DNA from: Telopea speciosissima
Lineage: Eukaryota > Streptophyta > Magnoliopsida > Proteales > Proteaceae
DNA length: 64,000 bases
NCBI RefSeq assembly: GCF_018873765.1
Contig: NC_057916.1
Coordinates: 29,735,501 to 29,799,500 of the forward strand
Direction of reading: 5' to 3'
Part shown: in pieces, positions 11,301 to 24,300 of the stretch
How the letters are laid out: each line of letters starts with the position of its first letter
Numbering within the stretch: position 1 is the stretch's first letter
Position numbers and translations under genes: made by a program
The notes under the pieces: generated by a model
Databases searched by the model: none
Seen by the model: the letters and a program-made list of their open reading frames with translations, nothing else
What the model was told of the DNA's origin: nothing

Positions 11301-14300
11301 TTTGCAACTATGATAATAAGGGAAAGTTTAGTACAGCTTTGCTATATGAATTAACTCTTGAAGCATCGTTGGGGTCCTGGGGACCTGGGCACATGGATTG
11401 ACATCCCTCGATTCTGTGTAAAAACTGTATTTTCCTTAAGAGTTTACTTACCTTCAAATGCACATCTAACGAGCAGGCTATAGCTGTTTTGGATGCTGAC
11501 AATCTTTGGTAGTCCTTCAACTTTTGCAGCATGAACAAACTCCATCACACCATATGAAGTTTCATTAGAAACACCGATGTATCTTACCTGAAACCATTCA
11601 TTGTTATTAGAGAACTTTTTACCCTTTTTTGGTGAGAGAAGAAGAAGAAATTCATTAAAAAAGAAGGAAATAATTATAAAAAATACAACATGAAAGGCAC
11701 AATAAGGCTTGGTTACCATATAGCAACTTGCAAATGACCTGTTGAAGGCCTATTAATTGAAGGTACAAATAGAAGGTCAAAGACTCAAGACACTTTCACT
11801 AGAAGTGACAAGAACACTCCATTTATCAAAGAATGAAAGGCAGGACAGGGTTTTGAAAGTAATTTATTATTTTTGGTTCCAGACTTCTATGTAATCTAGA
11901 AATGTACAGTTGCATGCATGAGTGCACATACACGACATCTATTTTGAGATTACATGCCTTTCAAATTTAAAACTTCAGGAATGTTTGACTTCCTGCATTT
12001 TCTCTATGTAGTGTTACTGTTTGACTCCAATAAATATAGGTCTCATTTACGTAGTAATAAGACTTTAATTTTTTTCTTGAGACACAATTCTAATCCTTCT
12101 TCATAGTTGCAAATGTAACCATATTTCCTTCTCATCTTCTTCTTTCTATTCTTGTTCTTCTTGTTAATGTAGCTACCTGTATTGCCATATTTCTTCAGAA
12201 GGTTATCACACTGAACAGCTATGAAAGGTCAACCCAACTAATTAAATTCCCAATCAATGTTACCTTCCCTTCTGTAATGAGTTCCTGAAATGCCCGGAGC
12301 TGCTCCACAAATGGCACACTTGGCCTCCACTTTGAAGGATTATATGTAAACTCACCAAATAATGCTACATAGCGATCTGGCCTGCAACCATATATAAAGT
12401 TTCAGGCATACAGAAGCAGAATATTTCCTGTATCAGGATCGAAATCCAACAAAAATTCCAGAATACTATGGTGATTTCTCACATATGACTTTCCCAGCTC
12501 AAGAATATGCTTGAGTGCCTCAGATTCTCAGAAAAGGGACTTTTTATTATAATGCAATAGTTGCCAGACTCAGAATCAACTTTAGGAAAGTTATGAACTA
12601 AACTAAATCAAACAGAAATTCCCAATAAAATGTGCATGATAATAAGTTCTTTTTGTTAAGAATAGTTGTAAGGGGTATATATGTACATAACCCCTCTTTT
12701 TATGTATTCTTTGTGTCATTTGTATGGGGCCAAGGGCCTGAGTGTAATTATATATTCTTTTCAATATAAGCATGTTAGTCTCTTGTTTTGAGACATAACA
12801 CACCAAACCAAAACCGTGGCTACTCTCTTGAAGTTTCATCTCTTCTTCTTCTTCCACTCTAAAAGCTAACATGGTATCAGAGCATTGATCCTACTGTTTG
12901 CAAGTGTTTGAATGAAGTTTGGAGTGTGAAGAAGGGTTTCATTCACCTGTTTTCTGCTGCTGTTCGAAGGACTGGTTAGGTCATCTTCTCCAGCTTGTTT
13001 CTCTCTCGTTTGGAATCCAAATGGAGTGCTTCTTGGTGCTCTAGTTTCGTTTGGGGGTCCGCTTTGATCTCCTTTGCTTCTCTTTAACCTTCTGCAAACA
13101 CCCATTCTTTCCCATTGTATCTCGGTTGGGCTGTTCTGCCCAAAATTTCTGCCGGCTAGAGCTCTTGTTTGGCACCTGCTCTTCAATAGAGCTTTGTTTG
13201 GCCATTTTTTATGGTCCATTTGCATCGTTTTTGGGTAAGGAGCATTACTCATCTTTACTCCGCTGCTATTTGAGTATTTTCTGAAGATCTACAAGTGTTC
13301 AAGCCTTTTTTGGCTATTGTTTGCCCTGTTTTTGTGCCTACTGTTTTGAGACAAACCTGTTTGCTTGAAGTGCTGCTGCTTCCTCCTTTTAAGTGGCTGA
13401 TTTAAGATCAAATATGGGTGAGAAAAATGTTGAAACACCGTTGCCCCTTGCGGAAACAGCTCCATCTCTCCCTTCTTCCTTTGAGAGCCCCAATATCCAA
13501 CTTCGTATTGCCAAGCTTGAGAACCACAACTATTTGGATTGGTCCCGATCCATGCAATTGATTCTTCGATGTAGGGGGAAGATGGGGTACATAAATGGTA
13601 GCATCAAGGCCCCTCTTCCTACCGAGCAAGGGTACTCCAAATGGGACACTGAGAATTCTCTTGTGATGGCTTGGCTTCTTTTCTCAATGAAGCCTGAGAT
13701 TGGAAGAAGGTTTATGGGCAAGGAGACTGCCAAAGACATTTGGGACAGTGTGGCCGTATCTTTGATCGGGTTGGAGACTCTACAAAGATGTACCAACTTC
13801 TCCAACAGATTGTTAGCTTACGCCAGGGCGATAGAAGCATCTCTGAGTACTATAGTCTTGTTGTGGGCCTGTGGGAGGAGTATGATCACTATAGAGATCT
13901 TCAGTTGTGTCCTGATGATGTGGTCAAGGTGCACCGGTTGTTTGAGAAAGAGAGGGTCTTATTTCTCCTTGGCGGCCTTAATTCTGACTTTGAGCCTCTT
14001 AGGGTACAAATCCTTGGCCGACCAAGTCTTCTCTCACTGGAGGAGGTGTGTGGATATCTACAAAGTGAGGAGACCCGTAGGGGTGCCATGGGGACTACTC
14101 CCACTGTTGAGCGCTCTGCTCTTGTTTCTTCCACCCCTCAGGGCTCCACTAAAGGAGCTGATAAGGGGGCTGCTAAGGGAGCTGTGAAGGGCAGATTCTT
14201 ATGTGACCATTGTGGCAAATCTGGGCATACGAAGGACTTTTGCTGGGATCTCCATGGGAAGCCCCCTCCTGGTTCCTCTAGGGGGACTGAAGGGACAGCG

Positions 14301-17300
14301 GAAGAAGGGGCCTAAGGCTCATGTTGAAGTCATTGAATCTGATCCATCCTCTCTGTCCAAAGAAGACATTGCTGCATTTCGCCGGATTGTGGCCCACCTG
14401 AATGGTTCTTCTGCTACTCCTACTTCCACTGCACTACAGGCCTCTTCCTCCTCCGGCACCACACCTTGGGTCATTGACTCAGGTGCCACGGATCATATGA
14501 CTGTTAGGTCTCAGCTGTATAATTCCTCTTCTGTTTGTTCTGGGAAAGATAAGGTAAAAATTGCTGATGGTTCCTTCTCTTCCATTTCTGGTAAGGGAGA
14601 TATTCAGGTTACACCACTTTTACCCTTGAAGTCTGTCTTTCATGTTCCCAACTTTGCCACTAACCTTCTTTCAGTTAGTCAATTGACTAAATCTTGGAAC
14701 TGCTTTGTCACCTTCTTTCCTACCCATTGTCTTTTTCAGGATTTGGTGACGAGGAGGGTGATTGGCAGTGGTCGTGAAACTAACGGCTTGTATTTGGAGA
14801 CTGGTGCTTCCCCTGTTGTGCAAGCTTAGTCCTATGTTTGTGGGCAAGAAGGTGGACGTACTCAGGAGGATATTTTGCTTTGGCATCGCCATTTGGGGCA
14901 CCCTTCTTTTTATGTTATGAGGAAATTGTTGCCACATTTATTTACTTCTTTTCCTGTCACTCATGTTTTTCATTGTGAACCTTGTCTGTTTGCCAAAAGT
15001 TGTAAAACAATTTATGCATCTAGAGGTAATAGATCTACTTCACCTTTTCATCTTATCCATACTGATGTTTGGGGGCCTTCCCCTATTACCTCTTTGCGTG
15101 GCTTCTGCTACTTTGTTTCTTTCATTGATGACTATTCTCGGGTTACTTGGGTTTACCTTTTGAAACACAAGAGTGATGTCTATGTTGCATTTAAAAAATT
15201 TTATGAGTTAGTGTATACCCAATTTCAAACTCGGATCCAAATTGTTCGTTCTGACAAAGGTGGAGAGTATATGTATAGTGGTTTGGAAAACTTTTTTTCT
15301 GACCATGGCATTATTCATCGTTGGCCTGTGTTGATACCCCACAACAAAATGGGGTGGCTGAAAGAAAAAATCGCTATCTCCTTGAAGTGGCTAGATCCCT
15401 TTGGTTTACCATGCATGTTCCAAAAACTTTTTCGTCTGATGCTCTACTCACTGCTGTCTTTCTTATTAATCACATGCCGTCTAGTGTCTTGAACTTTAAG
15501 GTTCCTCTTGATGTCTTACCCTCACGGTCTTCTTCCTTTTCTCTTCCTCCAAGGGTGTTTGGTTGTATTTGCTATGTACATATTAGCAAATCTGCCCGCA
15601 CTAAATTGGATCCTAAGGCTCTAAAGTGCATCTTTCTTGGGTATTCCTCCACCTCCAAAGGGTATAAATGCTATCATCCTCCTACTCGTCGGTGGCTTCT
15701 CTCCAAAGATGTCCATTTCTTTGAAACCATACCATATTTTCAGTCACCTCTTCAGGGGGAGTGTGCATCTCTTGGTGGTGGTGTTGAGGGTGAAGAGGTT
15801 CCCGAGTTTGTTTCATTTCCTTTCTCCTCTCTTGTCCCTATTTCCCCTTTTTAGATTGACAAGGGAAAGAAAAATTATGTGGATATTGTTGTTGAGGGGG
15901 AACCTTCTGTGGATACTGTTGTTGAGGGGGAGCCTCCTAGTGCACAGGTGAACAGAGAACAGGGGGAGCTACTGGTGTATACGAAGGACAGGAGAAATCC
16001 TTCTTCATGGCTTCCTATAAAGAAGACCTGCCAAAATCCACCTTCGTCTAATCATCTGGAGCCTCCATCCATCGAGACAGGTATACCTTCCTCTACTTCT
16101 ACATCCTCAGACTCAGATCTTCCTACTGCTCACCGCAAGGGAACTCGGGCATGTACTAACCCCATTGCCAAGTTTGTTTCCTATGATTCTATCTCCCTTA
16201 CAGGTATAGCCTTTACTGTAGATATCTCATCCATATCTATTCCCAAGAATGTAGCAGAGGCTATGGCAGATCCAACTTGGAGAGAAGCAATGAACACAGA
16301 GATGTTGGCTCTTGAGAAGAATCACACTTGGGACCTTGTTGAACTCCCTAAAGGGAGAATCCCTATTGGATGCAGATGGGTATTCACAGTCAAGTTCAAG
16401 TCTGATGGTACTATGGAGAGGTATAAGGCAAGACTTGTCACCAAGGGTTATACACAGGTGTATGGCATTGACTATCAGGAAACCTTTGCTCCGGTGGCCA
16501 AACATAACTCCATTCGTGTACTTCTCTCAATGGCTGCAAATCTTGATTGGCCATTGTACCAGCTTGATGTAAAGAATGCAGTCTTACATGGTGATCTAGA
16601 AGAAGAGGTATATATGCATTCTCCTCCTTAGTTCAAGCATCCTGGTGACAATGGGAAAGTGTGTCGTCTTAGGAAGGCTCTTTATGGACTCAAACAGTCT
16701 CCTAAGGCTTGGTTTGAGAGGTTCAGACAAGCCCTCCTGCAAAATGGATATACTCAAAGTCAAGCTGATCACACATTGTTTATACAAAGGAAGGGCAGTA
16801 CTATTACGGCTCTCATTGTTTATGTTGATGACATTGTGGTCACGGGAAACAGTGAAGCTGAAATCTCAAAGCTTAAGCTTTATTTGGCTCGGCAGTTTGA
16901 GATCAAAGATCTTGGTCCATTGAAGTATTTTCTGGGGATTGAAGTTTCAAGATCCAAGCAAGGGATCAATGTTTGCCAAAAGAAGTTTGTTCTTGATCTA
17001 CTTACAGAGACAGGCTACTTAGAATGCAAACCAATCTCCTCCCCTATTGAGCCGAACCATAAATTAGGGGAAGATTGTGGTGAACCTCTTGTGGATGCTG
17101 AAAAGTATCAGAGATTAGTAGGTAAGCTAATCTATCTCTCCCTCACCCGGCCTGACATCACCTACGCTGTTGGAGTAGTGAACCAGTTTATGCATGCACC
17201 CAAGATGGGACATCTTGACGCAGTTTACAGGATCCTCAGGTATTTGAAGTTATGCCCTGGAAAAGGCCTTCTCTTCTCTAGGAATGGTCACTTGAGATTT

Positions 17301-20300
17301 GAAGTATATACAGATGCTGATTGGGCCGGGTCTATTTCTGATAGAAGATCCACCTCTGGATACTGTACCTTTGTTGGGGGAAATTTAGTCACCTGGAGAA
17401 GTAAGAAGCAACCTGTGGTAGCTAGGTCAAGTGCTAAAGCAGAGTTTAGAGCCATAGCTCATGGTGTGTGTGAAATCTTGTGGTTGAAGAAACTAGTTCA
17501 AGAATTGGGATTTGATACGACTGAACCTATGAGTCTATATTGCGATAACAAGGCAGCCATAAGTATTGCTCACAACCCAGTTCAACATGACAGGACAAAG
17601 CATGTTGAGGTTGACAGACACTTCATCAAGGAGAAGATAGACTCTAAGACTATTTGTACTCCTTTTGTGAAGACAAATGAACAAGTGGCAGACATCTTCA
17701 CCAAAGGACTTAGCTCTCATCACTTTAGTTTTATGTTAGACAAGCTGGGTATGTATGACATATACCACCCAGCTTGAGGGGGAGTGTTAAGAATAGTTGT
17801 AAGGGGTATATATGTACATAACCCCTCTTTTATGTATTTTTTGTGTCATTTGTATGAGGCCAAGGGCCTATGTGTAATTATATATTCTTTTCAATATAAG
17901 CATGTTAGTCTCTTGTTTTGAGACATAACACACCAAACCAAAACTGTGGCTACTCTCTTGAAGTTTCTTCTCTTCTTCTTCTTCCACTCTAAAAGCTAAC
18001 ACTTTTTAAGTTATTGATTTTCTCATGATTTTAAAAGTTGACATGGTAGAAAATAGAAGATATCTTCTCAAGATTAAGATCCCGGTAATTAGTAAAAAGC
18101 AACACAAAAATAAAAAGAACCTTTGAAATTCTCGTGTTACCCCTTGATGAAGAGCTAAGAAATATAGCCAGCTTCTTAGAAATAACAAGTACAAGGAAAT
18201 AAAACAAGAAAGACAAAGAATCTGCAGGCTGAGGCTAATAAATTTTGAAGAATGATAAACATATATGAGATGCATTACGAGAACAAGAACAGAAAAGGGA
18301 AAAGGCAGTTTTAACTCATTCTTTCCAAAGGTCCTTTCTTGTTTGCTCTTTGCCTTCTTCATTTTAAAAGACATGGATCTTTGAAATGAAAGGAACTTGG
18401 AGTCATTCTAGATTGATTTACTACAAGGATCTTTGAAATGAAAGGAACTTGGAAGCATTCTGGATTGATTTAAGCAACTTCCATGAAAAGATGTTCCAAA
18501 ACAAGCAAGCATAAATCCTTAGACAAACTTTCTGTTTTCACCTATGAAAGGAACTTGGAATCTTTAACTTATTATTTTTCTTAAAAAAATTACATTGGTT
18601 ATTTCAGCCAATTTTTCTGAAAAACTTTGTGGTGCTCAGTGATAGGTCCTATCCAGAACAATAGATGAACACTAATCCGATATGGCTCAAGATATTCCAG
18701 AACACACAAATCACCTATGCATTAAAATGAATTCAAAATAATGAGTGCTGAATGGTGGGACCGGTATAAAATAATAGATATCATGTGATGTAAAGGGGCA
18801 CCTCTCTAAACAGATAATATGGATTAGTATTTTAAAATTGGTTGAAACTGAACACTGACCAATGAATTTGCAATAAATCAATGTAGTCAGTGTTGAGGCG
18901 CTTAAGGCTTTTCTCTACGCTTTCCTTAATGTTAGCGGCATCAACCCGTAAGACACTTGCACTGTCACGTAAATAACTTGATCGCTCCGAATAACCAGAA
19001 ACTTTTGTAGCCAATATTACCTAACCATGAAGTCACACAATCCAATACTAGTCAGTATTTTTAGTACGGTTAGACAGCTTTTTGATATGGTTCTTCAGAC
19101 TTCATTCTTCCCCCCCTCCCCCTCATTTTCATTTCTTTATCACATTCAAACCTTCAAAATGTTTTGAAACATGAAAAATGATAAATTTGCTCATCATTCA
19201 GGACCCAGGGCTTGGACATAAAGTTTTAAATAGCAATGCCAAAACAGTGAATCCATTACAAAAATTTGTCAATACAACATTACAGCAGTGAAGAGTTTGT
19301 CTACAATAATATGAGACGAATATGCTCCAGGACACTCCCACTATCTCCTTGAAGATAAATAATATCATAATGTAATATTAAAATAAGGTTCAAAGATTTA
19401 GGATTTTATCCTATGTCAAATCTGAGGTTAAAAGGAAAAGTGGTGTAACCACTTGGCACTAGGCAGCCTATTATCTTGCCAATAAAGTGCTCAACACAAT
19501 AAGATTTGTTAACAGAAAAGTATCCCTGTCATTCTCTTAAGCTTTCATGTATATCACAGGGAAATTTGAGACCTTAATCTAAAAATGCTCTGAAAAATGA
19601 TAGCAGGAAAGAAAATGCAACAAAATAGCAAGTCATTTACTAAATGTACTGTACCTTGTCACGAGGACGAGACTTCAACCAATTACCAATATAAATATCT
19701 GTCCTTCCTTGTGTCTCCTTACTCATTGGGATTGGATACTGCCACATGAAATGTGGAAAAGGTCATGAAAAGCATCACTATTCACTAAAATTGATTAGAA
19801 ATAGAAAAGAGGTTGCATTATGATCAAGAAATCAATAATCTCAGGCAATCCTCAAAAAGACTAAAGACGTCCACAGGAATAAAAAGACAAAAAGATATGA
19901 ATTGTTTCAAATTTCAATAACTCATAGAAGTGAACAGTAAGTAGAAATACAATGAGCTTGTGGGATAAGTGTCTTGTTATCTGGAATGTCAAATCAATAG
20001 ACTAGATAATTAACTAAACAAACCAAAGCTCCCTTTTATTTAAATAAAGAACTGATAAATTTCCAAAGCCTCCACATCTATGTCACATGCTGGAATAGCG
20101 GAGGAGTAGGGGGAGATACAGGAGGACACTTAGATAACTAAACAACATCGCATTGCCGTCTACTTCTTCAATAAGCTTCTCCCTCATGGCATGCTTTGTC
20201 CCTTTCTGGATTGGTGATATGAGCAGGAAACAACATTCCATCATTTAATTGGTATTACTTCTACCAACACTTATGTGGACAGTTCAGTATGGTTACACTT

Positions 20301-21276
20301 TACAGTCCAGTAAACTTAATTTGGCATTGTTCTAGCCTAGTTTAGGAACAGGATTTTTGATAAAGCCCAGCTCACTTTTACCTGAGCAAGTTGAATTCAT
20401 TTTTAAACCAAAATTTGTCAAAATTCAGAGTAAACTGAAATGACTGACGAAGACCAAAATACCAAACTTTTACAGAGATACATTTCACTGAATGGAATGT
20501 TTTGTTGTTCATAAATTAGGAGAAACATGTACACTGGGTGTACATAATTAAGTACAATCCAAATGGTTCAATTGAATGGCTTAAGGCCCGTTTGCTTGTG
20601 AAGGGTTATACTAAGACTTAGACATATGGTGGACTGTAGACTACTTCGAGACCTTTTCACCAGTTGCTCGCCTTAATTCGGTCCAAGTTCTTATATCCTT
20701 AGCTATCAATCTTGCCTGGCCTCTCTCTCTGTTGAATATCAAAAATGCGATTTTATATGGTGATCTACATGAGAAGGTATATATGGAGCAACCTCCAGGG
20801 TATGTTGCTCAAGGGGAGAATTCACACAGAGTATGTAAGCTACACAAGGCTATTTTCGGTTTGAAATAATCACCTAGAGGCCTAGGGTGAGATGCCCATT
20901 CCATTCCCCCATCCCCTTCCATCGGTTCTTGAATTTAAACCCTAATTTTGTTCAAATAGATCTCAAGAGTGCTACAAGCTGCTGGGATCTCTTTCAACTG
21001 ATTGTCACATCGATTTCTTGAAGATTACCACATCAAGATCATTGTTGCTTCAACAGGTTACAAATTTGTGGGTTTTTATTTATTACTTCAACCAAGGAAA
21101 TTGTTCCCTCATTTGAGTTCCCATTGTTCTCTTGGTTCCCTCATAAGATTTCTTGTTTATTGGAGGGTTTTCTATTTGATCCTGCCTGGGATTAGACCTA
21201 TTCCAATTCTAGTCTTACATTATTGATGTTATAAATAAAGGGTAAAGTCCAATGATAGATCTAACTCACTGAATCA

Positions 21277-21324
<48 letters not shown>

Positions 21325-24300
21325 CTCCTGGTTAGATCTTAGGCTCCACTGGTTTCAGAACGTCAACAGAGTGACCGTATTGGCTATTGCATTTATCCCT
21401 TCTCTGTTATCATCAAGCAATACTTAATTGTTTGTATCTTTAAACTATTGAGATATTTTGAAGTTCAACAATTGAATGCCCCTACCACATTTTTTTTTAA
21501 GGGGGGGGGGGGGAGGAAGGTGTCCATGTTTAGTTTTTTTACTTGCCATACCAAGACTGGAAGCATAGAGGACAAAAGTCAAAGTCAAATAACAAGTCCT
21601 ATTCAAGACTTTAAGTATGCTAACGTATATGTCGATACTAACCGATACGAATTGTATCTTCAAGGTACTGATACGATACGACACCAATACGATACCTAAA
21701 AAATTATTCACTGTATTGGGTTGATACATGACCCATTATGGTTGCTACTTATCAATATGCTCGATACATTTCGTACAAACTATATAACACGATTAATGAC
21801 TGCAAAAACACTTATCAAGAGCTCCTATGTGGCATTCAAATCAAATTTGTTTTGGCAAAATTAACGTGATTCCTTGTTTCTGCTGGCAAAAACGACTCTA
21901 GTAGTGTCGCTTTCATCATCATTTGGTGATAAAACAACCTGGAATCAAGTATAGAAACCAGATTTACACAATAATAGTTTTCTATCAAAACTTTGAATTT
22001 TATGCTCAAACTGTGATTTTTAGTGTTGTTTTTATACAATGGATCACTATATTAGTGAAAACAACCTAAATGAGTGCACAATTTTTTATTTTTTTTTGCA
22101 ATGATGTGTGCATCTAAACCCCAAATCTTCTCCGTACTGAAAATGACTTTTTTCTTTTTTGTATTAATACATATAAGAAACCTCATTCTTTATACATCAT
22201 TAATTGAATGCAGATGTCTCGATGTACTTTGTTCTCCTCTTTGTACAAGATATATTTTACATATTACTTATCTATAGTGTTTTATGCTTCAAAACTGTAT
22301 TTTGCATGTATCCTGAGCATTTCCATGTGAATCCATCTTTAGCGTATTTGCGTCTCTCCGATACGATACGATACGTTTTTTAAAATCAACTTTCCGATAC
22401 GATACCCGATACCGATACTTTAAACCTTGGACCTAGTATTCTTTTTCAATGAAAATTCAACACCTCTAAAATTGTGAATACTAAACAATATTTTAAGAAT
22501 AAGATCAAATTGCACTCATCATAGTTGTCAAGGCACCCCAAGGTGCCCAAGGTCCATATATATTTTCCATACTACAGCCATGTTTTCATATGCTGGCTCT
22601 ATTTCCTTCATCTTCTGAGCCTCCACACCTTGAAAGCTAAGGCGATTAGTCACCTTGGCATCACCTTGGGAATTCCTTGACCACTATGGCACTTATAGAA
22701 CTAAACTAACATGTTGAATTAAGAGGTACAAACATAATTTCACAACTGCAACACTCCTCTGCTTCTAAACGATCAGATGATTACAGTCTACCCAAATGCA
22801 GTTAAGTTCTTGCAGGAAAATCAACAGCAGCGAACCAGATCTCAGCATTAGTTTAAAGCCAGCGGTGGCAATCAGTTGGCTTCTTCAGCAGAAAAAATAT
22901 GAAAAAGGAAGAGAAAAATAATTTTCACTACCATGATGAAACTATAAAACGGTTGAAGACCCAGATACCAACAACAAACATATCCATATTTGAAGTGGCT
23001 TGAGAAAGGGACAAACATCCAGATGCTTGAGTTGAAGCATAAAACTTACCGCCTCTGCAGTATCCAAAGTGTTAATACCACATTCTAATGCATAACTAAG
23101 CATTTCATGAGCCTCTTTCTCTGTATTCTGCTGCCCGAATGTCATCTGGAAATTTGCAGGCACACATAAGTTATTATAGAGTAAGAAAATGCACTATGTA
23201 TATCCAGATCCATAGTCTCCAATCAGATATAAAACATGGTAAGAAAAATGAACTATTTCATATTTACTCTAAAATGGCTAAAGATAGAGATCATTTGGTG
23301 ACCGATGCATTATCATTATACTTGTTGACATTTCAATGGCAAACTTCTGACCCAAATGTCCATACAATTTTATTTTACGGCTCAATTTGAACTCTTCCCA
23401 CTACGTGTTTCTCACCTCAAACTATAATCTAGAGTTGTATCCAATTACATTGTTGGGGTTCATGCAGCATTTTGGTGTCTGAGAGTAGGTTGTGAGTTTC
23501 AACTTCGGTAATTTGTAATTTATGCAGCAATTGTGAGTTCGCCAGTAAAATCATGTCATAGCTAGAATTAAAAGTATTTTATTTTTACTAGAACTCTGAA
23601 GAATTTGATAGAGATAATTTATTGCAATTGCTCAACTAACTTGTTTCTTCCGTGTGAGCAATTGAAACCCTATCATCTCTCCTCATACTCAAGAAGTGGT
23701 CAATTCACACGCACAAGTGCGCACATACATACATACTGAGTCAGAAAAAGGGGGACAATAATTGAATTGTTCGATTCTAATACAAGCCATCAAGCACCCG
23801 TATTATCTACCTAATATTGAGAATCCCATTGTACTGATGCAGTCCGGATTTCATCATGGGGCGGGAAACCCAAATATGCAAAGAATACCAGTTAACCAGA
23901 TAATTGCGCACATAAAGAGATTGACATTCACTAGGGAGAGGCCAATTCTGTCAAACCTGGAATGTCTCATTATCACCTTCATGAATTTGATAAAGCTGAA
24001 GTATCAGGTACAATAATTCTATGCCATAAAAATATATATCTGATTCGAAACCCATAAAGATAACAGGTATCACCACATCAGTTCAGCATGTATAAATGTG
24101 TCCACTACTGTTCAGAGCTTTAAATTCGATGACTTCTGACATCTGAAAATACGATTCCTTAAAATCAAAATATCATCGCAACCATGAAGAAGTAAAGCTA
24201 GCTAGTTCAAATGCAAATACAACAACAAAACCATTTGAGAAGTTGTTACCGTTCCCATAGTAATTTCGCTTATTTGTAGGTCAGAATCCCCAAGCTTTCG

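Larger units (their letters stand above)
12654..18001 (+). mobile_element. Complete but inactivated Copia LTR retrotransposon in reductase intron 4
   Basis: A 5.35-kb Ty1/copia element with all landmarks: 5-bp target duplication CTTTT (12649-12653 and 18002-18006), 5' LTR 12654-12871, a tRNA-iMet primer-binding site directly after it, gag-protease-integrase-RT-RNase H in Copia order, a purine tract GAGGGGGAG and 3' LTR 17785-18001. By eye the LTRs differ at about six substitutions plus one 1-bp indel over about 217 bp, near 3%. That points to a fairly recent insertion, on the order of a million years if usual plant rates apply. It lies antisense to the host gene, between exons 4 and 5. Confidence 0.95.

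Noticed and set aside
13051..13284. Open frames in the Copia leader
   Set aside because: They lie between the primer-binding site and gag, have no domain, and overlap on both strands.
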